Source: Victivallaceae bacterium (GTDB taxonomy: Bacteria; Chlamydiota; Chlamydiia; Chlamydiales; Chlamydiaceae). Taken from it: 64,000 nt of DNA. How positions within the stretch are numbered: position 1 is the first letter of the stretch; each line of letters begins with the position of its first letter. Position numbers and translations under genes: made by a program. The notes under the pieces are model-generated. The model made no database searches, was not told where the DNA came from, and saw only the letters and a list, made by a program, of their open reading frames with translations. The stretch covers positions 121,430-185,429 of the forward strand of contig JAVXCN010000001.1 in assembly GCA_036659455.1 (NCBI GenBank), in the 5' to 3' direction. Positions 18,041-29,400 of the stretch are shown piece after piece.

Positions 18041-18243
18041 ATCTTTTTGTTTTTTTAATAATTTAGATTTAATTTATTTCTTTATTTAAATTAGTTAATA
18101 AAAACTACAATTTTTGATTTGTTTTTATATATATGTTTTTAAAATTAATTTAATTATTATTATTGTTTTTAGTTTCATAATTAATTTGACTTTTTATAGT
18201 TAATATTATCTTTTTTGATTTTTAATCAAAAAAGATAAGAAAT
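18041..18243. promoter_or_regulatory. Divergent promoter region of the fibre locus
   Basis: About 200 very AT-rich bases separate the leftward 20-repeat operon from the rightward short-protein operon, so both promoters must lie here. I cannot place -35/-10 boxes with confidence because the region is almost all A and T. Confidence 0.5.
18208..18236. promoter_or_regulatory. 13-bp inverted repeat just upstream of the first short fibre gene
   Basis: ATCTTTTTTGATT, three bases, then its exact complement. The right arm ends eight bases before ATG 18244 and overlaps the only purine-rich stretch that could serve as the ribosome-binding site. It could be an operator, an RNA hairpin masking the start, or a terminator for read-through. 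Confidence 0.5.
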
Positions 18244-19038
18244 ATGTTTGAAAGAAGTTTAATAAAATCTCTAACTCCGGATCTTACGGCCAAATGTTTG
18301 ATAGCGAACGATCTTATTGTTAATAATTCATTAACGGCGGAAACCGTTAATTTAAAGGGAAACCTTTCCGTAAACAAGTCCGTATCTGGAGAGACGGACG
18401 TCAGCATAAAACAAAATGCCACGATTAACGGTAAAATCAATATACAAGGAAAAACATCCGTTAACAACGGGCTATTCATGGTGAACGGTTCGACTATCGA
18501 TATGTCCAATCACAAAGTGATTAACGTACCGACACCGACATCTTTATCATCGTCGGATAATACTTTGGCTTGTAATTACGGAATGATGCGTTATCCGGTT
18601 TTTTATTGTAAAACGACGACATACACAACAGAGCAATCGTGGCAGCAAAATACGAGCTTAGCTTGGAAAACAATGACCGGGCGTTTATATCGATCACCGG
18701 GTTTTAATAATTATTTTCGATTCGAAGGTAATAACATCGGTTTAAGATTTTTAAGGCAAGGCACCTATCAGATTAGCGTAGCTATTACTAAAAGACGAAA
18801 ATTAGGCAACGGTTATGGATCTCTTATTTACTTGGAGCAACATGGATTAGGGAAATTAAGTACGCAAAACATATGGAATAAAGGGGGAATTAACCATCAA
18901 GTGTGTTTGGAAGCAACGGTCAGGATCACTTCCTCCAATATCTCGAATGCCGTATTTTATCTCTCACGCGATAATTCAGGAGGACAGATTGTACTTATCT
19001 TGTTCAGTTATTCCATATTAGGATTTCTTGAAAATTAA
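18244..19038 (+). CDS. Short fibre protein with one canonical repeat and a head domain, member 1
   Basis: The protein has 264 residues. The first ~80 carry short beta-rich repeats (GNLSVNKSVSG, ATINGKINIQG). One canonical fibre repeat follows (STIDMSNHKVINVPTP, about residues 83-115), then a C-terminal head of about 145 residues with IGLRFLRQGTYQISVAI and terminal ILFSYSILGF. It is therefore a near head-only relative of the giant fibres. It begins a rightward operon; the next gene starts within ~15 bp. There is no signal peptide. Confidence 0.82.
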   Translation: MFERSLIKSLTPDLTAKCLIANDLIVNNSLTAETVNLKGNLSVNKSVSGETDVSIKQNATINGKINIQGKTSVNNGLFMVNGSTIDMSNHKVINVPTPTSLSSSDNTLACNYGMMRYPVFYCKTTTYTTEQSWQQNTSLAWKTMTGRLYRSPGFNNYFRFEGNNIGLRFLRQGTYQISVAITKRRKLGNGYGSLIYLEQHGLGKLSTQNIWNKGGINHQVCLEATVRITSSNISNAVFYLSRDNSGGQIVLILFSYSILGFLEN

Positions 19039-19052
19039 AGGCGGTGAATATC

Positions 19053-19856
19053 ATGTCAATAAATAATAAAGCAACGGTTGTTTCAGACGTTCCGGAGACG
19101 GCTATCAATATCAATTTGGAGGTAGGAGGAGCGGTCAATGTTCAACAGAGTTTAACAGTTAACAAAAACACCGTTTCCGAAGGAAATCTTATAACTGTCG
19201 ACATGCTCGTCGGAAAGAATTTCATTTGTTTATCGGATCTTAATATTAAAGAACCCAGTACGTTAGGCGAGGTTGTTATAGTAGGGACAGGTCTGAAGAA
19301 CAATCGAAAAATCATTAACGTAGGTAATCCTTTTTCGAATACCGATTTATTGAATCTTCGTATATTGCAGAATTTATCTCCTAAATGCGTATCCGGGAGC
19401 TCTTTTATTGTAGGAGTATACGTACCAAGAGAGACCTATATCAACTGGATTCCTCGTGGATTAGCCGACTATCACTCTCCGGGTGCCGGTGAGTATATAT
19501 CGGTATATCTTGACAAAATTTATCTTCATAAACCGGGACTTTACAGAATTTCTTATGCGATTAACAGATATAGAGGAGAAAATTCTTTTATGTCTTCCGG
19601 TCTAAAGTTTAATGAAATGGCAGGTTTCGTCGTTGTAAATTTGACCAGCGGAGGAATTACTAATCAAATCGGAGGTGTTGATGTCAGAGGTTGGGCTCAA
19701 TGGAGTGATGCCTGCCTTTCGGAATCTTTACTTTTCGAAATTCCGCCTCCGGGGCCGTCAAATAACGATACTTATGTAACCCTATTTTCAAATGAGGCTT
19801 TCGATTTTAACGAATTCACGTTTTCCGCAACGTGGTTCCCTCAAAATTATAAATAA
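19053..19856 (+). CDS. Short fibre protein with one canonical repeat and a head domain, member 2
   Basis: I prefer ATG 19053, with AGGCGG eight bases upstream, over GTG 19044 in the same frame. About 267 residues. One canonical repeat is visible (NNRKIINVGNPFSNTDLLNL), followed by a head of ~145 residues with KIYLHKPGLYRISYAI and terminal FTFSATWFPQNYK. It is the middle gene of the rightward trio. Its head differs clearly in sequence from its neighbours while keeping the same hydrophobic pattern. Confidence 0.82.
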   Translation: MSINNKATVVSDVPETAININLEVGGAVNVQQSLTVNKNTVSEGNLITVDMLVGKNFICLSDLNIKEPSTLGEVVIVGTGLKNNRKIINVGNPFSNTDLLNLRILQNLSPKCVSGSSFIVGVYVPRETYINWIPRGLADYHSPGAGEYISVYLDKIYLHKPGLYRISYAINRYRGENSFMSSGLKFNEMAGFVVVNLTSGGITNQIGGVDVRGWAQWSDACLSESLLFEIPPPGPSNNDTYVTLFSNEAFDFNEFTFSATWFPQNYK

Positions 19857-19873
19857 TCAAGGAGTTTAATTGT

Positions 19874-20605
19874 ATGATAGAAACACGCGATAATTTGCCG
19901 GTAATTATTGAGGCCGGTATACAAGCTCCTTCTATGAATATAACCGAATCAAGCTCTCATAAACGCAATTTAACGGTCAAAGGAACTTTAAGTGTTTCCG
20001 GTGATATCGATTGTAAAGGAAATACAACCGTAACTAATTCAGCTTATTTTCAGTCGGAATTATTACTTTTAGGAAAAATGAATGTCTCAGGAAATTTTAT
20101 AACCGGAATTCCCGATCCCGTTGATGCGGGAGATGCCGTTAACGCAAAGACCCTAAAAAATATGTTGAATATTGAGTTCATCCATTTTTACGGTAGCGGC
20201 AATTATTTGTTAAATAGCGGATCATGGATGCCTTGGATTTTCGGACAAAAAGTTTATTTGAGCTCTCCTAATGCTTCGGAATATTTTACAATCAACCAGC
20301 GGGAAATGACTATTCGTCAACCCGGTTTATACTTTATTTCCATTACGTTATGTAAACAAGGTGCTTATATATTCGATCAAAACGGTCCGGGGGCCTTGTT
20401 CGGAGTTTTTTATGGGCTTAACAGAAACGTCAGTTCTTTCGGAACTAGGAGCACAGGAAGCAGCAACGTGCCCTCGGCATCTCTTGACGCTGCTTTCTAT
20501 GTGGCACCTTCGGAAGTAAATCGAACGTTGACTTTACAAAGCAAATCCGGGTGGATGCGAGTGGAATTCTTTTCATGGAGTATAACGAGATACGCAGTTG
20601 TTTAA
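19874..20605 (+). CDS. Short fibre protein with one canonical repeat and a head domain, member 3
   Basis: The protein has 243 residues. Short beta-type repeats (NLTVKGTLSVSGDIDC) lead to one canonical repeat (MNVSGNFITGIPDPVDAGDAVNAKTL), then a head with EMTIRQPGLYFISITLC and terminal VEFFSWSITRYAVV. AAGGAG lies nine bases before ATG 19874, the best ribosome-binding site of the trio. It is the last gene of the rightward operon and ends just before a bidirectional hairpin. Confidence 0.83.
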   Translation: MIETRDNLPVIIEAGIQAPSMNITESSSHKRNLTVKGTLSVSGDIDCKGNTTVTNSAYFQSELLLLGKMNVSGNFITGIPDPVDAGDAVNAKTLKNMLNIEFIHFYGSGNYLLNSGSWMPWIFGQKVYLSSPNASEYFTINQREMTIRQPGLYFISITLCKQGAYIFDQNGPGALFGVFYGLNRNVSSFGTRSTGSSNVPSASLDAAFYVAPSEVNRTLTLQSKSGWMRVEFFSWSITRYAVV

Positions 20606-20608
20606 ACG

Positions 20609-20644
20609 AAAAAAGGCCTTACGTCAATACGTAAGGCCCTTTTA
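20609..20644. terminator. Bidirectional terminator between convergent fibre operons
   Basis: AAAAGGCCTTACGT, a four-base loop, then ACGTAAGGCCCTTTT. This GC-containing stem with an A-run on one side and T-runs on the other can end both the rightward short-protein operon and the leftward 36-repeat operon. Confidence 0.85.
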
Positions 20645-20664
20645 TTTCTATATTCCTAATTATT

Positions 20665-23600
20665 CTATAATTTTATTATTCCGTAAGAAATACGACTCAG
20701 CATTATATCTGAATCTTCATTGTGTTTGATTATTAATTTCATGCCCGATTCGATAGTAAACGTTCCTGATAATATTAGAGATTCGGAAGCTTTCAAATAA
20801 CCCCAAACTAATGTTTTTTCATTGTTCGCATCGTCGACAAGAACTGCCGAAATTTTGGATGACGTCGCTAACTTTTCTTCGGAAGTCATACAACAGGTAA
20901 AAAAATAAAGTCCGTATTTTGAAAAAGCAAATCCTGAAGATGAATCGTGGACGATTTCGGAATAACCTTCCGAAGCCCATTCCTCCGGCATTGGAGAAGT
21001 AGACGGTTTCCAGACGATTCGTTGATTGAATTCGGTTACGGATCTTCTATAATGCCTATCGATCTCATCAATCACTTGTTCGTGAACAACGGCGTCTTGA
21101 TCATCCATACCTGTTTGCATACCGGAAACGACATGATTGTTCATATCGATAATATTACGGAATGAGGGAGATGTTCTGGATAAATAATTATTATCGACGG
21201 CTACTAGCCTTGCGTTCAAATCAATAAGAGTAACGGCATCTTGCTCATTAACGGCCCTTTCTTTCATCTCGAAGGTTTGATCTGCGGCTATGGTCAAATC
21301 TCCTCTCATAACGGATAAAGATGTATCTATGGATATGAGTCGATCAAGGTGTGTTTTGAGAGTTCTGAGATTAACGAGAGATTGAGGTAAAAGAGGATCT
21401 TTTAATGATTGGATTCCGTTGCCGTTCATGTAAGCAGCTTTTTTTAAAGGAGAACTTTTTAAGTTAAGGACTGATTTAAGATTAGCCCAAGTATTTTTGA
21501 ATACGGATAACGTAACGGCTTCTCCGTTATTTTGTAATTCCGATAATATGATTTTATTGGAATTCATATCCAAATCGTTCTGCAGAATAGGGGAGTCATG
21601 AAGTAAAAATAGATTTTCGTTTTCGGATGTCATTCGTTTCAGAGTGCCGAAATTAATTAAATCGTTTTTGGATTGCGGATCGCTTAAATTTATCATTTTT
21701 TTATCGGGATTCAAAATGATCTTACCGGCTATTGATACGGATGACTCATCCGGAAACGTTTTGAGATAGTTGTTACCTAGATTGATCAAAGTTCCGAGAT
21801 TGCACAGGTCGTTTTCTTCCACGGGGTTTCCGACATTCATTATTTGACTGTTTTCGATATTTAAACCTTCGGAAATTATCGGATTATCAATAGATATGAA
21901 ATCTTTTAATTTTTCTTCGGTATAACTTTTTAAAGTCGATAGATTAATGAGATGATTATCTTCGGAAGCATTTTTTATATTCTTTATCGCCGATAATTCA
22001 TTGAAAAAGACATTTCCTTTCAGAGGATTTTCGGAACAAGTGCCTTCCGAGGATAAGTAAGCGGAGACACGAGATTTCAGAAGCCTTAAATTTATACCGT
22101 CCGTCAATTCGACGCCTTCGGAAATACCGGATATTTTATGAGCATTCATGTTTAACGAAGCAGTTATAGTTCCGTCTGATTTTTTTAAAAACATGTTTTG
22201 AGCTTCTTTAATCCAAGAATTCAATAGATCTAAAGTTAAACCTACTCCCGGTTCTTTAGAACTTGTTAAGGATGAGACGGTATGTCCGCTCATGTCTAAG
22301 GGGCCTTCCGATTTCATAATGCTACTTGGATCTTCCGTAAAAGAATCGGGATAATCGGATAGTGTCGCATCTAATATTCTTTTGGAAGCCTGAAGAGAAA
22401 CGGGAGAATCGTCATTAATCGGAGAGGAATCGTTTTCCAAAATAACGGAATGACCATTCAATCCGAGGTTTCCCATTAGTGAGCCTCCTTTAAGCGAGAT
22501 ATAGCCTTCATAGACGGTTTTAAACAGATTTTCGGTTTCCTTAAGAGTTAAAGCATCTTTGGGATTGATAGTTTTACCGAATTGTTGAACAGACAGAGAT
22601 TTCATATCGAGATCGTACGATAAACTGTCGCCTTGATTTGAAAGACAGTCTTCGAAAGAAGAAGATAAGAGATTTTTAAGATCCGAAAGACGTAAGGCTT
22701 CTTTAGGAGAAATAACGGTTGCCCCTCCTTTTATTTTATATCCGGATAAGGACAAATCGTAATTAATTCCGATAGAAGATGTTAAAGGCAAAAGAGCTGA
22801 GAATTTGTTTTTTACGATTCTTAAATTGACCAGATCGTTATCTTCAACGGCATCGCCGAGATTCAGGATATGATGATGATTCAGGTCCAAAGTGTCTGCT
22901 TCGGTAGAAGAATCGGTTAAAAAAGTTTTATGAGTCGGAAAATTCGTTAGATAACCTAAAGTCAAAGCATCGTTCTCAAGCTCTGGGTCACCCATTTTAG
23001 TGGGTTTAACACTCCCGTTACATAAGATATTACCGGTTACGGTTCCTTGAGGAGTTTCTGAGGATACAAATCGATTAATTATTTTCTCAAATTGACCTAA
23101 AATTACTGCTTCATTATCTTTTTCGGCCTCTTTATTAATGAAAAGACGGTGAAAAGACATATCGATATGTCCTAGAACCCGGTTATTCGTTCTTCCCAAA
23201 TATTTTGCTTTGAAGAGAGCGGCTTCCTTGTTAAAATCGGATAGAGGAGCGGCTTGTTGTGAAGACACTGCCGGCGATAGTCCTTCGATACCGTATTTTC
23301 CTGAAAAAGACAGAGATCTTGCTAAGGATGGGTTCGACTTCGTTAAATGAAGATATGATGTTAACGTGTCATTCAACAGTTGTAAATTTACGGCTTCTCC
23401 GGGCTTTTTCGGCACTCTTACGTTACGAATGGTTTTTCCTTTTAATCTCCAGTTACCTTCGATTCGTCTATTCGAAGATCCCAAACCGACATAATCTTCG
23501 GCAAAGGTTTTTAAATCGGCTATCGTGCATACATCGGTAGGATCGGTTGCTCGAGCTAATTCTTTAACTCTATAAGACTGCATGTTTATGTCTTCGGAAA

Positions 23601-26373
23601 GCTCAACAATTCCGGTGTCCGTTTCTTGTAAAGGAATTAGATTAAGTTTATCAAACTCTTTTTTAACGGTTGATACGTTAATGCCATCGAGGTTTTCAAC
23701 GGCATCGAGAATATTTTTGCATCTGTTCTCGGAAAAAACAAGGGTTCTCGTTAACGGATTCGTTTTATCGTTGCCTTTTTTTGTAATGAGAACCGTTTGC
23801 AATCGGTGTAACGTTTGAACGTTTAAAGCATCGGAAGGGTTGACCGGATCGGTAATTCCGGTGATTTTATATTCATCCTGAAGATGTAAGGAATGATTGA
23901 TAATAGTGTTGACCGAAGATTTAAGGGAGATAAAATTATTCAATTTAATGATTAAATCTTCTAATCGAAGCAGGCTTTTTTCATTATCGGAATGTGATAA
24001 GCCTATAATTCTATGATTGGATGCATCTAAGGTTTCCGAAAACGTCACTTCTTTTCCCATAAACAGAAGATCTTTTTTCTCGTTAACCAGTTTTTTTAAA
24101 GTCCGTAAATTGACAACATCATCTTTGTTTTCCGGATCTTTTATGTCTCGTAGACCATGAATATCATCGAAATAAAGAGTTTCCGCAGAGATTCCTTTTT
24201 CGACGAAGGTTTCTCGTGATAAATACCGAGAAATTTCTTTTTTTAAAGAAGATAAATTAACACCCTCGTAATCCGTTTCGGCATCCGCAATTCCTCGAAT
24301 TCGATATAAATTTTGAAAATTAATGTCTTTCTCAATGACTTGTTGTCCCGATAACCCTTTAACGGAAATAAAGCCGGATAGTAGTTTCTTCAGAGTCGTT
24401 TGATTAACGGCATCGCTGATGTCGATAGGGTTTCCAATATTTTTCAGTTGTCCGGTTATTGTCAAAGTTCCGGTGATTTTAGGATTATCAATGTCTATGT
24501 ATTCGGAAGATTTTTTCAAGACGACTTCCTTGGATTTCTTATAAGTTACGGCATCTCTTTCATCGATAGGTTCGGGAAGACCGGAAATACGAGCATTCGG
24601 TCCTAAAAACAAATCTCCGGTTATTACATCGTTTCTCTCAGATGAAAGAAACAATTTTTCGTTATCTCTTAAATTTTTAAGATTCACCGGTTCATGAAAA
24701 TCTTGAGGCATTTTTTCCATGCTCAATTTTGATGAAGGAGATAGTCTAATCTCATTTTTTACCGGATTAAGATCATCGTTGCCTTTTACGGAAATGTATT
24801 TTTCCGACCATTTTCGCAATTGGCTTAACGATACGGCATCTCCTTGAGAAGATCCTTCCCGGATTCCGGAAATGATATGAGAGTTCATATCCAGATTTCC
24901 TTTGAATCGTCCGAGTGTCGTCGATACGTGAGTCGAAAAAACTTGTTTAAGCTTATTAACGGCAGACAAGGAATTAACTGCGTCCGTGGGTTTCTTTGGG
25001 TTGGAATTGATGTTATCAATAGACATTGCATTCATGTTTAGATCCTCTTCGATAGAAACGGATTGAGGAGTCATGAACACGGCTTGTACTTCATTCAGCT
25101 TTTTCATAACGGTTCTTAGATTTACGCCGTCGTCTTCCAGTATAGGATCTCCTAATTGAAAAACCTTTAAACCTTTGCAATTAAGTCCGTTTATTAATAC
25201 GCCTCCCTGTTTACCGGCCATTTTTTGATTCAGATCGCGCAATGATTTTCGGACGGTAGATATGTTCACGGCATCTCCGTCATGTTCGGCATCGATTAAT
25301 CCTTTAAGAGTCGATTTGCCGTCGAACACGAGATCTCCGTAAAAATGTTTTACGGTTTCTTCAGAAGCGTAACTTAAGTGGGAGTTTATGATATTTTTCA
25401 TTTGCAAAAGACAAACCGCGGTATTAGAACCTTGTTTCGGCTCTATACCTGATATGATTTGAGATGATAAATCAAGGTTACCGTAAACGGAAGCGGATTT
25501 TAGGGAGACATAATCGGAGGATGTTTTTTCAAGAGCAATAAGAAAATTTCTAAGATTCATAATATCGCCGTCTTCAACGGGATTTCCTAATTGCATAACG
25601 GTATGGTTACCGTCGAATTCAATGTCGATATCGAGTTCCGGATTCGTTTTTGCTTTCCTTGAAAGAAACAATAACGATTTCTCTTTAATATCACGAAGAT
25701 TTAAGGCTGCAGTTTCGTCTTCGGTGCTTTTAAGATTGTTTATACAGTGTCTTGTCATATCAAAAGAGGAATTTAAGGATATGGGGTTATCATTTTTTTT
25801 AATGTAATCGGATAAAAGATCTTCCGTTAATTTTTCGAGAGAAGCTAATGTCAGTGCGTCGTGATTGTCCTCAGAAATTTTTAATCCTTTGATAAGGGAG
25901 GTATCGGATAAACGAAAAGTCTTACCGATGATTTGTTCGTCGCCTGATAAACGAATTTTATTTTTTATTTTCTCGTTAAATACGGTTAGGTTAACGTATC
26001 CGTTCGGAGTTTTCGATGATGTTTTTAAATTTGATATTTTATGTCCCATAAAATCCAAGGTCAATGACACCTCACCGCCTTGTTTGGAAACGAGATCGTT
26101 TTCAGGTTCGGACAGTTTGTCGTTTAAGTAGCCTAAAGTGATGACGTCTTTATCTTCGGGAGAAGATGAACAGTTTACGATCGTGCAGTATCCGTCAAAT
26201 ACCACGTCTCCGAAGATGCACTTGTCTCCGGTTCCGGATAAAGGAACGAAATCGTCGTTTTTCGTATTTTCATTATTTTCAGGAATTGATGAATCGACGG
26301 GAACTCCGTTATCGGAAGAATTTTCCGAAGTGCTTTCTTTAAACGGAACGGTTTTATTTTTTTTTATTTTCAT
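20665..26373 (-). CDS. 36-repeat tail-fibre-like protein with C-terminal head, member A
   Basis: About 1,902 residues from ATG 26373; a GTG at 26385 would add four. After a Ser/Asn/Asp-rich leader, about 36 fibre repeats follow in which NLDMNSHxISG-type and DLVFDGxxTLKG-type units alternate early on. The last ~120 residues form the head (GFAFSKYGLYFFTCCM; terminal SRISYGIIKL), the shortest of the nine. Composition is more Lys/Glu/Asp-rich than in the 20-repeat set. No signal peptide or membrane helix is visible. It is the last gene of a leftward operon and ends at the bidirectional terminator. Confidence 0.85.
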   Translation of the reverse strand: MKIKKNKTVPFKESTSENSSDNGVPVDSSIPENNENTKNDDFVPLSGTGDKCIFGDVVFDGYCTIVNCSSSPEDKDVITLGYLNDKLSEPENDLVSKQGGEVSLTLDFMGHKISNLKTSSKTPNGYVNLTVFNEKIKNKIRLSGDEQIIGKTFRLSDTSLIKGLKISEDNHDALTLASLEKLTEDLLSDYIKKNDNPISLNSSFDMTRHCINNLKSTEDETAALNLRDIKEKSLLFLSRKAKTNPELDIDIEFDGNHTVMQLGNPVEDGDIMNLRNFLIALEKTSSDYVSLKSASVYGNLDLSSQIISGIEPKQGSNTAVCLLQMKNIINSHLSYASEETVKHFYGDLVFDGKSTLKGLIDAEHDGDAVNISTVRKSLRDLNQKMAGKQGGVLINGLNCKGLKVFQLGDPILEDDGVNLRTVMKKLNEVQAVFMTPQSVSIEEDLNMNAMSIDNINSNPKKPTDAVNSLSAVNKLKQVFSTHVSTTLGRFKGNLDMNSHIISGIREGSSQGDAVSLSQLRKWSEKYISVKGNDDLNPVKNEIRLSPSSKLSMEKMPQDFHEPVNLKNLRDNEKLFLSSERNDVITGDLFLGPNARISGLPEPIDERDAVTYKKSKEVVLKKSSEYIDIDNPKITGTLTITGQLKNIGNPIDISDAVNQTTLKKLLSGFISVKGLSGQQVIEKDINFQNLYRIRGIADAETDYEGVNLSSLKKEISRYLSRETFVEKGISAETLYFDDIHGLRDIKDPENKDDVVNLRTLKKLVNEKKDLLFMGKEVTFSETLDASNHRIIGLSHSDNEKSLLRLEDLIIKLNNFISLKSSVNTIINHSLHLQDEYKITGITDPVNPSDALNVQTLHRLQTVLITKKGNDKTNPLTRTLVFSENRCKNILDAVENLDGINVSTVKKEFDKLNLIPLQETDTGIVELSEDINMQSYRVKELARATDPTDVCTIADLKTFAEDYVGLGSSNRRIEGNWRLKGKTIRNVRVPKKPGEAVNLQLLNDTLTSYLHLTKSNPSLARSLSFSGKYGIEGLSPAVSSQQAAPLSDFNKEAALFKAKYLGRTNNRVLGHIDMSFHRLFINKEAEKDNEAVILGQFEKIINRFVSSETPQGTVTGNILCNGSVKPTKMGDPELENDALTLGYLTNFPTHKTFLTDSSTEADTLDLNHHHILNLGDAVEDNDLVNLRIVKNKFSALLPLTSSIGINYDLSLSGYKIKGGATVISPKEALRLSDLKNLLSSSFEDCLSNQGDSLSYDLDMKSLSVQQFGKTINPKDALTLKETENLFKTVYEGYISLKGGSLMGNLGLNGHSVILENDSSPINDDSPVSLQASKRILDATLSDYPDSFTEDPSSIMKSEGPLDMSGHTVSSLTSSKEPGVGLTLDLLNSWIKEAQNMFLKKSDGTITASLNMNAHKISGISEGVELTDGINLRLLKSRVSAYLSSEGTCSENPLKGNVFFNELSAIKNIKNASEDNHLINLSTLKSYTEEKLKDFISIDNPIISEGLNIENSQIMNVGNPVEENDLCNLGTLINLGNNYLKTFPDESSVSIAGKIILNPDKKMINLSDPQSKNDLINFGTLKRMTSENENLFLLHDSPILQNDLDMNSNKIILSELQNNGEAVTLSVFKNTWANLKSVLNLKSSPLKKAAYMNGNGIQSLKDPLLPQSLVNLRTLKTHLDRLISIDTSLSVMRGDLTIAADQTFEMKERAVNEQDAVTLIDLNARLVAVDNNYLSRTSPSFRNIIDMNNHVVSGMQTGMDDQDAVVHEQVIDEIDRHYRRSVTEFNQRIVWKPSTSPMPEEWASEGYSEIVHDSSSGFAFSKYGLYFFTCCMTSEEKLATSSKISAVLVDDANNEKTLVWGYLKASESLILSGTFTIESGMKLIIKHNEDSDIMLSRISYGIIKL

Positions 26374-26408
26374 AATTCTTTTCACTCAAACATTTTATTT
26401 TATTTGAT

Positions 26409-29400
26409 TTACTTATCGGAAACATAAGCCTCCGAAAGTCTCACCAGAGACCAACCGTTGTCATAAACATCGCAGTCGTATAGAGGGATTTTTATCTTTA
26501 GAAAATAAGGGTCTTCGGGATCTTGAATATCTATCTTGAAAGAAGAACTCATGCAAACGGAAGAATCCGGAGATAGATAAACCGTTTGTAGGATTTTATT
26601 TACTGAGGAGTTTTTCAGAATAAGTTCCAAAGAAAGGCAAGTATCAAGACTCATACCGAACTTGATGTCGGCAACGGTTATTGAGGATGTAAACATATAG
26701 AATCCACTTGTTTTTAGGAATAATCGTTCTTGAAACGTTCCCCCTATCGAATACATGGAATTGCTTGTCGAACTTTTCCACGGTAAATAGGATTGTTTTT
26801 GTACTCGGAAAGTCGTATCCGAGGTTTCGGAGTTTTTTAATAGGAAAGGTTTATCGGTAATTTTTTTCCAAAATTCTACCGTTGTTGCATCTCCGTATCG
26901 TTCCGGATATCCCACATCTTTAAATCGACATTTTGCGGAAGGAGTCAAATCGGTATCTAAAATTAAAGGGGAATCGGCCACAATCAGTGTAGCAAGCGTT
27001 TTTTCCGTTTCTTTTTTCAAACATTCCAGATTAGCCGCATCATCATCGTTTTCAGGAGCAGGAAGATCCGTTACTTTACCCTGTATTTCTAAAGAACCTG
27101 AGAATAAGCCCCCGGATTCGGATAAATAGTCTTGGATTATATTATTTAAGGTTGTCAGATTGACTCCGGCAGAATTTGATGCGTTAAAACCGACATTGGT
27201 GATTTCATTACCGTTAGCTTGCCATGAATTTTTAAAAGAATAATTGTCTTCCTTGTCTTCGGTTATGAATCCCGTTTTTATTTCTTCGGTAATTTTGTTT
27301 AAATAAGTAAGAGTTACCGGTTCCGAACCTTCGGTAGGCTCTCGTAAATTCGAAAGATTTCCTATCGTAAGATTTCCTTGCATGGGTAGAGAACCGTTTT
27401 TCGGAACGATCATTGCATTTAAATGTTCGATTTGAAGTTTCAGATCTTTTAGAGTTAAAGTATCGTCTTCTTCTTGAGCTTCCGATTGCAATGATATAGA
27501 GTGATTGTGAGCGGAAATATCCGATGATAATAAAACGTCGATACCGCTACGAATATCTATGTATTCCGATAATATTTTTCTCAATTTTTTCAGTGATACG
27601 GAGTCTTTATTTTCTACCGCTTCCGACATATTTTTGAAAATATATCCTTGAGCATCGATATTTCCGATAACTGTTCCCGCAGAAGACAATAGAGACTCGG
27701 TAGCCGTATCCAAACTGCTTTTCAGAATTTTTAAGTTCATTCCTTCCAACGGAGTTACCGGATCACCGTGACCTTTGATGGTGTGATTGTTTAAATTCCA
27801 AACGGATTCTATCGTGTGTTCTTTAGTCCTGTTTTCAAGCGGTAGTCTTGTTTCCAGGGCGTATAGCATTTCTCCGAAGTTTACGGCATCGAAGTGGTCT
27901 TCCGAAGGTGCCAAACGAGTGATTTTATGATTCGCAATACGTAGGTCCGTATTTATTTCCGGTGCTACTAGAGAAAGTAAATTACCGTAAATTTCTTTCG
28001 TTTTTTCGAATGCCGAAGGAAAATCTATGGCATCGGTGTCTTCAACTCCTTCTCCCATATTGATGAAGCTGTTTGCTTGCAAATTTCCGTTTAAAATTCC
28101 TCCGAAATTTTTTAAAAGAAGTATTTTCAATGCTTCGATTGCTTTTTGTAACGTTCTTAAATTAACGGCGTCGTAGTCGTGTTCAGGATCGGCAATTCCG
28201 GATAATTCTCCTTGAACAATAAGATTACCGCTTACGATTCCTCCGTTGTTATCGATCAGATTATCGGTTTTTTCTTTGACGATGCGTTCACCGGAAGATA
28301 GGTTGACGGCATCGTAGTTTTCAACGGGATCTCCGACATCGGTCACAATTCCTTTTATATGCAATGCCTTTTCCGGTGAAGAAGGAATGTTTTTAAGAAT
28401 AATTTCGGCTTTTTTTAGGTTAATCAAAGATTCGGCATGTTCGGTGTTTACGGCGTCGTTTTCGTTAATGGGAGATTTGTTTATAAATATTCTTGACGAA
28501 GAGCCGAGATACAGAGGACCGGAAAGAGTGACGGGGAGCGGTGATTGTTTTGCTGCAAAATCGTTTATGAAGGTATTTAAAGTCTTTAGATTGACTCCGT
28601 CCGTATTATCTAAAGGATCCGATATTCCTTGGATTTTTTTTCCGTTCATATTTAGATCGCCTTCGCAAACGATATCTTTTTCGACTATATAACGGGTTTT
28701 TATAGCTTCCGTTTCAATATATAGATTTTTAAGATTGCAGAGATCGGTGTCTTCAACGGCTTGAGGTATATTGCGTATTTTTGAAAATTCGTTGAAAATG
28801 AGATTAACCGTTAAAGGTTTGCCGGTTGCTGTTCCGGAATAGGATAGATAATCGTTTAATTTTCGATTTAACTCCGAAAGAGTTACCGAAGAATTAGGAA
28901 GAGTCGATCTTCCAAGCCCTTCAATGCCGTGATCACCGAAATTCAGATCGCCTTCCGTTTTTCCTCCGGATGTTTGAATGAAAGTATTGGTAGAAAAGAT
29001 AGCTTTCAATTGGTTGAGGGGAACGGGGGCTGATATCGATTCGGCAAAAGATAAACCGTTTATTATTGCTTTAGGGGTGCAGACAATATTTCCTTCCATC
29101 TTTATCGATTGTTCGTTTTTTACGTAAGATACGTATCGAGATGTGATCTTTTCCAGATCTCTTAAAGACAGAACATCCGATTTTTCCGAAGCTTCCTTAA
29201 GATCCGTTAAGGTATACAGATTTTTGAAGTTGAGATCACAGAAAAATTCCTTGTCGGAAGAGTAGGGGACGAATGAAGAAAAATAATTTTCCATAAATTC
29301 TAAATTGACGGCATCCGAATTTTCTTTGCAGATTGGAATACCGGTTATTTTTTTTCCTTCGAGATTTAAATCACCTCTCATCGCATTGGAACGATTTTTA

